Part shown: in pieces, positions 15,904 through 24,563 of the stretch
Layout: each line of letters starts with the position of its first letter
How positions within the stretch are numbered: the stretch's first letter is position 1
Origin: JAIQFL01 sp035295745
Lineage (GTDB): Bacteria; Acidobacteriota; Terriglobia; Bryobacterales; Bryobacteraceae
DNA: 34,464 bases
Direction of reading: 5' to 3'
NCBI GenBank assembly: GCA_035295745.1
Contig: DATGIL010000036.1
Span: 1-34,464, forward strand
Position numbers and translations under genes: made by a program
Notes under the pieces: generated by a model
What the model saw: only the letters and a program-made list of their open reading frames with translations
The model's database searches: none
Told to the model about the DNA's origin: nothing

Positions 15904-16404
15904 TTACCCTTTCTGCTGGCCGGGGAGAATTTCCCGTTGCGAGCCAGCCTCCTGCAACCACAGCTTGCCACTCCCGATCTCGAGACGCAGAGTTCGTGAG
16001 TTATTGCCTCCGACCACCTCGCCGTGGATCAGGACACCGGCTTTCCAAAGGATCTTGCGGACAGCCAGATAATTGCGCTTGCCGATTTCGAATACGCCTT
16101 GCTGATCCATCATTTGTGCGCCTCCTACGGCGTACACGGTAAGGCGGCACCGCGATGCGCCCAGACTACAAACCCGACTGAGCAATAGAGGAATGCCGGT
16201 ATCCGCGAACATGAATGGATGATCGCGTCCACGGGCGGGATCAATGGCCGAATCGGGCAGCATAAAATGCAGCAGCCCGCCAATCGACGCCGCCGAATCA
16301 TGCACCACCAGGCCAATACAAGAGCCCAGCGCAAACGTAGTGAGTACTTCACCTGGGGAGTTGCTGATGCGGCAATCGGCCATGCCTACAACGATCTGGG
16401 CCAT
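15904..16404 (-). CDS. cheD: chemoreceptor glutamine deamidase CheD
   Basis: The protein has 166 residues, the usual CheD length. The catalytic residues align with those of Thermotoga CheD: Thr23 and Cys29 in TTFALGSC and His46 in GGLLHFMLP. CheD deamidates receptor glutamines and, in systems with CheC, links receptors to the phosphatase. Here CheX rather than CheC is present. GGGAGG precedes ATG 16404. The start overlaps the cheR stop by 19 bp. Confidence 0.95.
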   Translation of the reverse strand: MAQIVVGMADCRISNSPGEVLTTFALGSCIGLVVHDSAASIGGLLHFMLPDSAIDPARGRDHPFMFADTGIPLLLSRVCSLGASRCRLTVYAVGGAQMMDQQGVFEIGKRNYLAVRKILWKAGVLIHGEVVGGNNSRTLRLEIGSGKLWLQEAGSQREILPGQQKG

Positions 16405-17261
16405 GTGCCCTCCCGTTTATCGGACTTGCGGTAGACCGCCGGTCTGACGTACTCGAGAGAGTGCGTGATGCGTGTCAAGGTCTCGGCATGGCCAACGAAG
16501 AGGTGTCCCCCCGGTTCCAGACATGCCGCCAGTTGGCCTACGACACGCTCCTGCGTCTCCCGGTCAAAGTAAATCATGACGTTCCGGCAGAAGATCACCG
16601 GAAAGAGGCGATGCCAGGAATAGGGCTTGATCAAATTGAGCCTGCGGAAGGATGCCTGGGCGCTGATTCGCGGGCAAACGCGGAATGAATTTGTGGATCC
16701 CTCGCGCACCAGGTAGCGGGATACCCATTCTTTGGAGAGGCCCTGGCATCGTTCAGCGGGATAAAGACCTTGCTCAGCAAAGGTCAGGGCTTTATTCGAG
16801 ATGTCGGTCGCAGCGATACGGATTGACTTGGAAGGGAAGGCGTCGTTTAGAAGAAAGGCTAGCGTCCATACCTCTTCACCGGTGGAGCAAGCTGCACTCC
16901 AGATCTCGATGGAACGGCGCGATGCGAGAGCCGGCAGGACATGCTGGCGAAGGTATTGGAAGTGGTCCGGTTCGCGCATGAACGACGTATGGTTGGTCGC
17001 CAGGGCGTCAATCATTAAGGACAGGGAAGCGCCCGTGGTATCGCCCAGCACACTGCGGTAATAGTCCTGGAAGGAATGGAAGCCCGCTAACCGGACCAGC
17101 CGCCTGAGCCTCGCAGAGACCAGTTCCTCTTTTCCAGATTTCAAATCCAATCCGAAAGTCCGATACGCCAGTTGCCGGATCTGATCGAACTCTCTTTGCG
17201 CCAGCGGCTGGACTCCATCGATCTCAGAAGCGAGATCGACCGAACCCTTTCGACTAGTCAC
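16386..17261 (-). CDS. cheR: chemotaxis protein methyltransferase CheR
   Basis: The protein has 291 residues, starting at GTG 17261 and overlapping the cheA stop by 8 bp. The N-terminal helical CheR domain covers about residues 20-75, including LDLKSGKEELVSARL. The SAM-binding domain follows, with NHTSFMREPDHF near 90-101, SAACSTGEEVWTLA near 123-136, IAATDIS near 148 and the FCRNVMIYFD motif near 220. It methylates receptor glutamates. The receptor in this operon has no C-terminal NWETF-type tether. Confidence 0.95.
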   Translation of the reverse strand: MTSRKGSVDLASEIDGVQPLAQREFDQIRQLAYRTFGLDLKSGKEELVSARLRRLVRLAGFHSFQDYYRSVLGDTTGASLSLMIDALATNHTSFMREPDHFQYLRQHVLPALASRRSIEIWSAACSTGEEVWTLAFLLNDAFPSKSIRIAATDISNKALTFAEQGLYPAERCQGLSKEWVSRYLVREGSTNSFRVCPRISAQASFRRLNLIKPYSWHRLFPVIFCRNVMIYFDRETQERVVGQLAACLEPGGHLFVGHAETLTRITHSLEYVRPAVYRKSDKREGTWPRSL

Positions 17262-19299
17262 GGCCCTTGTCCTTGAAAAGCCGGTCCAGATCGAGAATCA
17301 ATCCAACGCGACCATCGCCCAGAATTGCCCCTCCCGCGATACCTGCGACATGCCGGAACGTTTCCCCCAGGCTCTTGATCACGACTTCCTGTTTGCCGAT
17401 CAGCTCGTCTACCATGAGACAGAATCGTTGACCCTCCACCTCTGCGACCACCAGGACCGATTGCAGTGGATCCTCGGTCCGCGGGGTCACATTAAACCGT
17501 CGATGGAGGCGGTAGAGCGGCAACAACGACCCTCGGACGAGAGCCATCTCCCCCCGCTGCTGGACGGTCCAGATGGTTTCCTGCGCGGGTCTGAACATTT
17601 CACGGACAGCGAAAAGCGGGACGATATAGCGCTCCGGGCCTACGCTTACCACTAAGCCGTCAATGATGGCGAGCGTAAGCGGAAGCTTCATGAGAAAAGT
17701 CGAGCCCGATCCGGCGCTGGAGCGGATCTCAATGCGCCCGCGAAGTTTTTCGATGTGCCTCCGGACCACGTCCATACCGACTCCACGACCCGAGACGTTG
17801 GTCACTTGCGTGGCTGTGCTGAAACCCGGCAGAAAAATTAAGTTGTAGACCTCGGTGTCCGAGACGCCCTCGATGCTAGAGATAAGACCTTTTTCGGCCG
17901 CCTTGGCCGCGATCTTCTCGCGGTCCAGGCCGCGGCCGTCATCGGTGACCTCGATCACGACCTGTCCCGCCTGGTGTTGCGCCTTCAATAATAGACGGGC
18001 CGTTGCGGGCTTACCCCGACTATCACGATCTTGAGGAGATTCGATCCCGTGATCCAGAGCGTTGCGGACCATGTGCATTAGCGGATCGGCCAGCTCCTCC
18101 ACGATGGTGCGGTCCAGTTCGATCTCATCTCCGGAGGTCTCCATCTCGACGCGCTTACCGAATTGGCGGGCGAGGTCACGAACCAGCCGCGCCATCCGAT
18201 GAAAGAGTGGTCCGATCGGCACCAGCCGCATCGACATGGCGGTTCTCTGCAACTCGCTGGTGATGCGCGTCAGTTGGGCGATCTTGCGCTGAAGCTTTGG
18301 GCTTTTGAGACCGGTGAGCTCTGGATCGTGGCGCACCAGGGATTCAGCAATCACCATCTCACCCGCCATGTCGACCAGGTAATCGAGTTTGCCGGTATCG
18401 ACTTTGACTGTTCTGGTTTCCGTTGGGGCCTGATGGGCGCTCGCGGGGACCGCCTCTTCGTGGTCGAGCTTCGCAGGGCCGCTATCGCCATTGCTTGAGG
18501 ACGGCTTGGGATCTGGCGGGAGGTCGGGGATTGCGGTGACTTTTTCGTCCGCGACGGCACTCGCGAGTGAGGCGATTGCGCTGGTAAGTACACCTGGTTC
18601 CGGCGCCGCCAGGGCGCGAATGCGGGACAGGAGCCCCTGGTCAATACCAGGGACGTCGGCCGGCCGGTTTTGCAAGCGGCAATCCAGGTACGACAGCCAT
18701 CGGCGCAGATAGTCGGCACCTTGCAAAATCACATCTATGGCACCTGGGGTTATGGTCAACTGACCATTGCGGGCACGATCCAGGATGGCCTCGACATCGT
18801 GAGCCAACTCCTGAACCGCCCAGAGTTCCAGGAAGCCGGCGAGACCTTTGATGGTGTGGAACCCGCGGAAGACGGAGTTCAGGGCGTCGGCATTGTGCGG
18901 ATCCCGCTCGATGATCAAGGCCTGCGCCTCGATTTCGGTCAGATGTTCCCGGCTTTCGAGCAGGAAGTCGCCAAGAAGCTCGGGATCTTGGGCGGGACTC
19001 AAGTCCGCCGAGGGAGTTTCGGCTTCGCACTCCACCACCTGTTGAAGCCGGGCAATGCCTTCCTGCAACCGATCGGCAATATTATTCGAGTGCTCACCAG
19101 CTTCGCTCTTGCGGAGAGCATCGATGACATCGCCCGCCGCCAGTGCCACATGAGTGGACTTCTCTTCCTGCGCGGTCTGCTGAAGCCTCGCCAAAGCCGT
19201 AAGCCAATCGGAGACCTCGGCACAGGATTCGGGCTCCCCAATCACCAGTTTCAAGGCCAAATCTTCGATCTGACGGCGCAATCCGGCTGATTGAGGCAT
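17254..19299 (-). CDS. cheA: chemotaxis histidine kinase CheA with an extra N-terminal region
   Basis: The protein has 681 residues. The Hpt (P1) domain is displaced to about residues 107-230, with phospho-acceptor His148 in FRGFHTIKGLAGF. About 105 helical residues precede it, where CheA normally begins with P1. A linker at about 235-295 shows no clear P2 domain. Dimerisation (P3) spans about 297-360. The ATPase (P4) has N box HMVRNALDHG (Asn413), DDGRGLD 453-459, PGFST 491-495 and GRGVGMD 504-510. The CheW-like P5 domain covers about 543-678. It phosphorylates CheY and CheB. AGAGG precedes ATG 19299. It lies 3 bp after the receptor gene. Confidence 0.95.
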   Translation of the reverse strand: MPQSAGLRRQIEDLALKLVIGEPESCAEVSDWLTALARLQQTAQEEKSTHVALAAGDVIDALRKSEAGEHSNNIADRLQEGIARLQQVVECEAETPSADLSPAQDPELLGDFLLESREHLTEIEAQALIIERDPHNADALNSVFRGFHTIKGLAGFLELWAVQELAHDVEAILDRARNGQLTITPGAIDVILQGADYLRRWLSYLDCRLQNRPADVPGIDQGLLSRIRALAAPEPGVLTSAIASLASAVADEKVTAIPDLPPDPKPSSSNGDSGPAKLDHEEAVPASAHQAPTETRTVKVDTGKLDYLVDMAGEMVIAESLVRHDPELTGLKSPKLQRKIAQLTRITSELQRTAMSMRLVPIGPLFHRMARLVRDLARQFGKRVEMETSGDEIELDRTIVEELADPLMHMVRNALDHGIESPQDRDSRGKPATARLLLKAQHQAGQVVIEVTDDGRGLDREKIAAKAAEKGLISSIEGVSDTEVYNLIFLPGFSTATQVTNVSGRGVGMDVVRRHIEKLRGRIEIRSSAGSGSTFLMKLPLTLAIIDGLVVSVGPERYIVPLFAVREMFRPAQETIWTVQQRGEMALVRGSLLPLYRLHRRFNVTPRTEDPLQSVLVVAEVEGQRFCLMVDELIGKQEVVIKSLGETFRHVAGIAGGAILGDGRVGLILDLDRLFKDKGRD

Positions 19300-19302
19300 C
19301 GG

Positions 19303-20931
19303 TTACCTCTCAAACCCGCCTTCGCTCTCATCGAGAGGAAAGGCATCGCGGTCCTGTACCGGGGGCATGAACTCTGTTCTCTGCGCCTTGGGCGACATCC
19401 TGGCCTGAACGCCCCGACGTAGAGATTTCGGCGTTTTAGCGGGAGACCGGGGGAGAGGAGGTTCTGCCATTCCGTGAACCGGAGTCTCCTGGTCGTCTCC
19501 ACCGACGACGGCGCGCAGCCTGGTGGCAATCGTGTATAAGCTCTGCGCCTGTGCCGCGAGTTCCTCGCTAGCCGCGGCGCTTTCTTCGGCATTGGCCGCG
19601 CTGCGCTGCGTGACCTGTTCCATCTGCTGGACCGCAGTGGCGATCTGCTCGATGCCACGAGCTTGTTCGTGGCTGCCGACATCGATCTCGTCGATTAGCG
19701 TTTTCACTTGGGTGGCGCTGCCAGTGATTTGTTGAATCGACGTCGCCACCTGGTCGAGCTTGCGGCCCCCTTCGCCGGACCGTCCAATCGACTCTTCGAT
19801 CAGCGAAGCCGTGTCCTTGGCAGCCTGCGCACTGCGCTGTGCGAGGTTTCGGACTTCGTCGGCCACTACCGCGAACCCCATGCCGGCCTCCCCGGCTCGC
19901 GCCGCCTCCACTGCGGCGTTCAAAGCCAGGATGTTGGTTTGAAACGCGATTTCATCGATCACCCGGATAATCTTCGAGATCTTCTCGCTCGATCCTCGAA
20001 TTTCATTCATGGATTCGACCATCTCCCCCAGATTCCGATTGGCACCATCGACCAGTTGGGCGGTTACGCTCATGTGGCCGGCTACGGATCTGGTGTTGTC
20101 CGCGTTCTTCTGGGTTATGGCTGTGATTTCGGTAGTGGAAGAGGACGTCTCTTCGAGGGTGGCGGCCTGTTCCGAAGTGCCCTGTGCGAGAGACTGGCTG
20201 GCCGAAGCGACCTGTCCAGAAGCTGCGGCCACCTGTCGCGATCCATCTAGCATTTCGGTCGCAATTTGACGGAGCGACAAGATAGCCGAGCGGAGCATCC
20301 AGAAGGAAATGCCGGCAATCCCAGCGCCTGCCCCAATCAACAACAACAGGAGCCATTTTGCGGTGGAGAACTGATCGGCCGCGTTCCCGCGATCGCCCTG
20401 CAGGACGGCGTCCGCAAGCTGGGATAACTCTCTGCAGCGATCTCCGAAGGCAATGTAGAGAGGGGTGATCTTCGCGGAGAGCAGGTGCGTCGCGCCTTCC
20501 GGGTCGCCGGCATCCACGAGGTGTTGCATTTCCGAATAGGCCGACAGCCACGACGCCAACGACTCGTCCATATCGTACGCGACCTCCTTGCCCCGCTGTG
20601 TCATTAACAAAGGCCGGATCTCGGCTAAGTCGCTGCGCAGGTCCGAACTGCTCTTCTCGAACAGCGCCCTGGCTTGTCTCGCCCTCTCCGGGTCTTTCGC
20701 GAAGGTGAAGAGAATCACGCCTCGCTCACCGGCGGCCATATCCGATTCGGCTGTATTCATCAGGCCCGCGAGTACCAGCTTCCGCGCAGTCTTGCTGGCC
20801 GTCGTATCGAAAGACTCGTGAAGCGTTCCGATCATATGCAGGGAGAACCAGGCCATGATCGCGAGTACAGACAGCAGCATGCCCATACCGAGGGTCGTCT
20901 TAACGCCGAGAGTGTGGTTCTTATAATTCAT
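19303..20931 (-). CDS. mcp: methyl-accepting chemotaxis protein
   Basis: The protein has 542 residues. Transmembrane helix 1 is at about 13-34. A periplasmic helical bundle of the 4HB_MCP kind covers about 40-190, and helix 2 about 193-213. The HAMP domain appears very short or absent. The cytoplasmic signalling coil follows, with the conserved hairpin tip IDEIAFQTNILALNAAVEAA (about 325-344). After about residue 485 there is a Pro/Arg-rich tail without an NWETF pentapeptide. Methylation-type QE/EE pairs occur around 255-262 and 447-458. It is the only receptor in the operon and sits between cheW and cheA. The ligand is unknown. No clear ribosome binding site precedes ATG 20931. Confidence 0.95.
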   Translation of the reverse strand: MNYKNHTLGVKTTLGMGMLLSVLAIMAWFSLHMIGTLHESFDTTASKTARKLVLAGLMNTAESDMAAGERGVILFTFAKDPERARQARALFEKSSSDLRSDLAEIRPLLMTQRGKEVAYDMDESLASWLSAYSEMQHLVDAGDPEGATHLLSAKITPLYIAFGDRCRELSQLADAVLQGDRGNAADQFSTAKWLLLLLIGAGAGIAGISFWMLRSAILSLRQIATEMLDGSRQVAAASGQVASASQSLAQGTSEQAATLEETSSSTTEITAITQKNADNTRSVAGHMSVTAQLVDGANRNLGEMVESMNEIRGSSEKISKIIRVIDEIAFQTNILALNAAVEAARAGEAGMGFAVVADEVRNLAQRSAQAAKDTASLIEESIGRSGEGGRKLDQVATSIQQITGSATQVKTLIDEIDVGSHEQARGIEQIATAVQQMEQVTQRSAANAEESAAASEELAAQAQSLYTIATRLRAVVGGDDQETPVHGMAEPPLPRSPAKTPKSLRRGVQARMSPKAQRTEFMPPVQDRDAFPLDESEGGFER

Positions 20932-20954
20932 GACAGTCGACTCGAAATGGGTTC

Positions 20955-21482
20955 CTATCGAATCATGGAACTCAGATTGTGAAGATCCTGGGCCGACAGG
21001 ACGCGATCAATATCGAGAAGGATCTTTACTTTGCCCTTTACTTTCGCCATTCCCAGCAGGTATTGACCGGCGATCTCCTCTCCGAAATCTGGCGTGTCCT
21101 CGATTTCCGCGGAGGTCAGGTTCAGCACTTCCGATACGGCGTCGACGATGATGCCCATGAGGACGAGCCCGGTTTCGCCCACGATCTGGGTGACAATGAT
21201 ACAGGTGCGTTGGGTGTATTCCGCCGTGAGCAGTCCGAATTTTAGCCGCAAATCGACTACCGGCACGACTTTGCCTCGGAGATTGATCACGCCCTTGATA
21301 TGAGCAGGCGTTTGCGGCACGGCTGTGATCTCCTGGAGACCCATGATCTCCCGCACTTTCAAGACCCGGATGCCAAATTCTTCATTAGCCAGTTGGAAAG
21401 TGAGATACTTGCCGGCGCGCGCGTCCACCGGATTCACGGCCGCGGCGGCCGGTTCGTTTGCAGTTAGCATCGTCGAAGGCAT
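20955..21482 (-). CDS. cheW: CheW scaffold protein
   Basis: The protein has 175 residues. A short Ala-rich N-terminal extension (1-22) precedes one CheW domain, with YLTFQLANEEFGIRVLKVREI, the conserved PQTPAHIKGVINLRGKVVPVVDLR and IIVDAVSEV. It couples the receptor to CheA's P5 domain. GGAG lies 8 bases before ATG 21482. It lies 23 bp from the receptor gene downstream and 23 bp from cheX upstream. Confidence 0.96.
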   Translation of the reverse strand: MPSTMLTANEPAAAAVNPVDARAGKYLTFQLANEEFGIRVLKVREIMGLQEITAVPQTPAHIKGVINLRGKVVPVVDLRLKFGLLTAEYTQRTCIIVTQIVGETGLVLMGIIVDAVSEVLNLTSAEIEDTPDFGEEIAGQYLLGMAKVKGKVKILLDIDRVLSAQDLHNLSSMIR

Positions 21483-21505
21483 CGTTTCACTCCAGGTATT
21501 CGAAC

Positions 21506-22033
21506 TCAGACATCCAGTGCGCAGGTTTGACCCATCATGTGGCAGTTGGCATGGCTTTTCTCAGCCGGCGACAGGCACAATTTCACTACGAGGGTCTCTT
21601 GTTCCCAGGGAAAGCGGACGACGGTCCACTCAGTGGTTCCGGCGCTTTTGGTGCGGAAATTCCTGCCGAAAACAACCGTCGGCAAACTAAGGCCGAGCGG
21701 CCCAAGGTGGGTCTCGAGGTCGTTCTTGATGCTGCCGACAATCATGTTGGTCAGCTCAGCAACCGCATCCAAGACGTCCTCATCCACGCCTGTACTCTCC
21801 ACCATCAACATCGCGGAGCAGATTCGGCAAGCCAGGGTGGGAGAGCAACTGACGCTTCCGGTCCCGATCCAGGCGCCTGCCAGACCGATGAAGGAAACCA
21901 CTCCATCGTTGGCTTCGGGCGTACCATTTTCAATGACTGCGGCACCGGGTTCCAATTCGACCCCCAACATCGTCGAAAAGACGTTGGCGGAGGACTGCCG
22001 GATGAGATCTACCATCAATTCGTGGAGGCTCAT
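21506..22033 (-). CDS. cheX: CheX-type CheY-P phosphatase (first copy)
   Basis: The protein has 175 residues and a CheC/CheX fold. The phosphatase motif E-x-x-N is present as VAELTNMIVGSIKNDLE (Glu93, Asn96). The C-terminal part has the beta-strand pair TVVRFPWEQETLVVKLCLSP in slightly diverged form and a Cys/His-containing tail. ATGA overlap (22030-22033) with the upstream cheY couples their translation, which indicates that this CheY is the substrate. It is only distantly similar to the second CheX at 15038-15520, so the two are not a recent duplication. Confidence 0.85.
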   Translation of the reverse strand: MSLHELMVDLIRQSSANVFSTMLGVELEPGAAVIENGTPEANDGVVSFIGLAGAWIGTGSVSCSPTLACRICSAMLMVESTGVDEDVLDAVAELTNMIVGSIKNDLETHLGPLGLSLPTVVFGRNFRTKSAGTTEWTVVRFPWEQETLVVKLCLSPAEKSHANCHMMGQTCALDV

Positions 22034-22419
22034 TGGAGTGCCGCCGGCTTCAAGATTCCAGCCAGCTTCTCCTTAATCTGGTCAGCAGTAAAAGGTTTGC
22101 GGACGTAGCCGGAAGCCCCGAGACGGACCGCTTCTGCGACCCTTGTTTCACCGCCTTCCGTGGTCACCATCATGACGGGGATATGGCGCCATTGCGGGGC
22201 AGCCTTCACTGCAGCCAACAACTGGATCCCATCCATTTTCGGCATGTTGATGTCGGTGAGCACCAGATCTACCGGGTGGGATTTCAGAAGGTCTAACGCC
22301 TCTTGGCCATCCCCCGCCTCGTGAATAGCCCGAATGGGCATTCCCGTTTGCCGCAGCACCCTTTGGAGAATCTTCCGGATCGCCGCGGAATCATCTACAA
22401 CCAAGACGTCTGATTCCAT
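22030..22419 (-). CDS. cheY: CheY-like single-domain response regulator (first copy)
   Basis: The protein has 129 residues. Acidic residues Asp9-Asp10 (VVDDS), phospho-acceptor Asp56 in LTDINMPKMDG, Thr86 in MVTTEGG, and Lys108 in RKPF match CheY, including the MVTTEGG loop typical of motor-binding CheY proteins. It is the first gene of the operon. AAGGAG (22429-22424) lies 4 bases before ATG 22419. A sigma28-like promoter may lie just upstream. Confidence 0.93.
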   Translation of the reverse strand: MESDVLVVDDSAAIRKILQRVLRQTGMPIRAIHEAGDGQEALDLLKSHPVDLVLTDINMPKMDGIQLLAAVKAAPQWRHIPVMMVTTEGGETRVAEAVRLGASGYVRKPFTADQIKEKLAGILKPAALQ

Positions 22420-23109
22420 TCGACTCCTTACACCTCATTTATCGGTAAGAAGTGCGGTTTCCATTAGTCCAAAATACGGAAAATGCGGGAAGGTTCCGGG
22501 TGAACCGGAAATCTGGCGGGTGCGTAAGCGTTTCGCGAGGCGCGCGGGCGAGCTGGGAGCAACCGGAATCCGTGCCAGGGAAAATGAAGGAACGAACCCA
22601 ATTTTTGATTGAGCCGATTGGAGTTGCGGAATTGGGTTTGGCTTTCGGAGCGGGATCGGCGGGCCTTGGCGGTGGATTAAGGGGCGGAGGGCAGTCGAAA
22701 GGTTTTGGGTATTGAGGCGGTGGGCGTTACGGTGCTTGGCGGTGGTCATCCACCAGGAATAGCAGGGCGGGAGGCTGGAGTCTGAAATTGAGTGCCGTAA
22801 GTGATTGACGAGATTATGAAGAAGATGTCGCTGGCGGTGTTACCCGCAAACGGTCGATAGGAAAGAGCAGATCAAGGCGACAAATGCGGGAAACCCGGCG
22901 CTAAGGCGAGGCCGGCCAGGAACGGGCGGCAGGTGGTGCCTGTCGGAACGAGACGGCAAAGGTCCATCGTGGATGTGGTTGCTGAAGGCAAGTCGGGGTC
23001 ATTGACCACCCGAGCCGAGGTCCGGTTGCGTTGTAACCTGGCCCTTCCATCCCGAACACGCTAAAGCGCTCTCATCAGGACGAATGTCCAAGTTCCGTCC
23101 GAAGTTCAG
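22420..23109. other. 690-bp gene-free region
   Basis: No convincing gene is present. The open frames here (minus 22749-22435, plus 22452-22715) lack ribosome binding sites and family resemblance. Composition is strand-biased: from about 22620 to 22950 the plus strand is strongly G-rich relative to C. One perfect inverted repeat stands out, AACCCAATT (22595-22603) with AATTGGGTT (22630-22638). The che promoter occupies the left edge. The remainder may be decayed sequence or a non-coding RNA; I cannot identify it. Confidence 0.5.
22439..22466 (-). promoter_or_regulatory. possible sigma28 (FliA)-like promoter of the chemosensory operon
   Basis: On the minus strand ACCGATAA (22446-22439) matches the sigma28 -10 consensus GCCGATAA at 7 of 8 positions. 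TAAT (22466-22463) lies 16 bp upstream, where TAAA at 15 bp is the ideal. Transcription would start near 22431, only about 12 bases before the first ATG, with the ribosome binding site inside that leader. Confidence 0.35.
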
Positions 23110-23415
23110 CTATTTCTTAGTGCCGTTGGCTGACGTGTCCGGAGCGGGAAGGGGCTTGTCGTCGCCGAAGGTAGCCACCAGGTATTCGAGTAATGCGTCG
23201 CGATCGGTGACTTTGCTACCCCAACCTGCCATCTTGTCCAGTTCCTTATTCCATCCGGCTTTGCTCAGCCGTTGGGAGTGAATCAGACGGAGACTATGAC
23301 AGGGCACGCAACTACGCGCTTCTTCCTTTTGACCACGTTCCAGCATCGCCTGGTCGGCAGCGACCGCGCTTCCGGCGGAGACAATCGCGAATAAGAGGAG
23401 TTTCGAGGCGCTCAT
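23110..23415 (-). CDS. small monohaem cytochrome c (SorB-like)
   Basis: The 101-residue protein starts at ATG 23415, overlapping the stop of the molybdoenzyme gene by ATGA. A longer frame to 23574 is a shadow of that gene. Residues 1-20 are a signal peptide (MSASKLLLFAIVSAGSAVAA). The haem motif is Cys36-Val-Pro-Cys39-His40. A distal Met62 in DKMAGWG is a likely axial ligand. The coupling to a sulfite-oxidase-family enzyme indicates that it is the electron acceptor, as SorB is for SorA. Confidence 0.88.
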   Translation of the reverse strand: MSASKLLLFAIVSAGSAVAADQAMLERGQKEEARSCVPCHSLRLIHSQRLSKAGWNKELDKMAGWGSKVTDRDALLEYLVATFGDDKPLPAPDTSANGTKK

Positions 23416-24563
23416 GCTTTCTCCACTGTTACGCCGACCCGATCGATGGCGTTCCACAAGTATCCCGACGGATTCCACGCCGCCACGATCGGCTGGACAC
23501 GCCCCGCGGAATCGGTGGCGCGGGAGAGGATGGTGTAGTAGCCGGGATCCGACGGTTTCCAGTCCCAATGCCACAGTCTCCAGGCAAAATGCAGCTTGGG
23601 AGAGGAGAGTTCGGCATCATGCCAGCGGCTGCCGCCGTCGGCCGAAACCTCCACCCGCTCGATCGCTTCTTCGCCTGCCCAGGCGAAGCCCCGGATGGTG
23701 ATCGAACCCATGGTCAGTTTGGCCTGATCCTCCGGAGCTACGATGCTCGACTTCACCGGCATCCCTTCGATTACCTCGAGTTCCGCAGGCTTGGGCGGCG
23801 AGCCGGGCGGCAGATTGTACTTGGGAAAGCGGTAGCCGGGATTCATGAAGAATCCCTTGTTCGACTCCGCCGCAACAGTCAGCCGCACGACCCATTTCAC
23901 GGAACTGGTGCCGTCCCAGCCCGGAACGATGAGGCGCGCCGGAAATCCGTGGATATCGGGCAGCGGCTGCCCGTTCATCTTCAATGCCAACAGAGTCGAC
24001 GCGTCGAGCGCCTTCTTCATGGGCAGGGAGCGAATGAAGTCGGGGGTCGCCGCGACACCGGTGTCGGCGCCGTCGGTTTCGAGAAAGCCGGCGGACTCGG
24101 AGGCACCCGCCATTTTCAAGATGTCGCTGATGCGCGGGCCACTCCACTCGGCGTTGCCAATCGCGCCGCGTCCCCACTGAATGCCGGGAACCTTAGGTGT
24201 ATAGAAGCCGCGTCCGTTGCCGGTGCATTCGATGGTGGCCGGAATGGTGTGCTGCGGCAGTTTCTGCAGGTCTGCCAACGACAATTGGAGAGGCTTGGAA
24301 GCCATCCCGTTGACGGTGAGGCGGTAGGCGCCCGCGTCAATCGCAGAGGGGCGCGGAAGGTGTTGGCGCACGAAGAAGGCGTCTACCGGAGTGAGAAACG
24401 AATCGAAATAGCGAAGCGGCGTCTCGAGGTCCTCAGGCCGGTCGTTGTGGAGGATCATGGGACGCTTGCCGGGGATGACGACGCTGTCGTCGGCGGCTCT
24501 CCCGCGAGGGGCGGCGGCAGCCGCAATCAGTCCAGCGAAGATCTCGCGCCGATTCAGTTTCAT
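23412..24563 (-). CDS. sulfite oxidase-family molybdopterin oxidoreductase (SorA-like)
   Basis: With ATG 24563 the protein has 383 residues. It has a Tat-type signal (NRREIFAG, then hydrophobic alanines, cut near RGRA). The SUOX-fold molybdopterin domain follows, with FFVRQHLPRP near 63-72 and the molybdenum-ligand Cys113 in ATIECTGNGRG. HGFPARLIVPGWDG and SVKWV near 205-225 are also family motifs. The C-terminal dimerisation domain covers about 275-380 with WHWDW. No haem or b5 domain is present. The enzyme would act in the periplasm, oxidising sulfite or a related substrate and passing electrons to the 4-bp-overlapping cytochrome c. The exact substrate is not provable from sequence. A GTG nine bases upstream is an alternative start. 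Confidence 0.9.
   Translation of the reverse strand: MKLNRREIFAGLIAAAAAPRGRAADDSVVIPGKRPMILHNDRPEDLETPLRYFDSFLTPVDAFFVRQHLPRPSAIDAGAYRLTVNGMASKPLQLSLADLQKLPQHTIPATIECTGNGRGFYTPKVPGIQWGRGAIGNAEWSGPRISDILKMAGASESAGFLETDGADTGVAATPDFIRSLPMKKALDASTLLALKMNGQPLPDIHGFPARLIVPGWDGTSSVKWVVRLTVAAESNKGFFMNPGYRFPKYNLPPGSPPKPAELEVIEGMPVKSSIVAPEDQAKLTMGSITIRGFAWAGEEAIERVEVSADGGSRWHDAELSSPKLHFAWRLWHWDWKPSDPGYYTILSRATDSAGRVQPIVAAWNPSGYLWNAIDRVGVTVEKA

Noticed and set aside
22435..22749. 104-codon minus-strand frame in the intergenic region upstream of cheY
   Set aside because: Low-complexity Pro/Arg/Ser translation, no ribosome binding site, and it would run through the che promoter; treated as non-coding.
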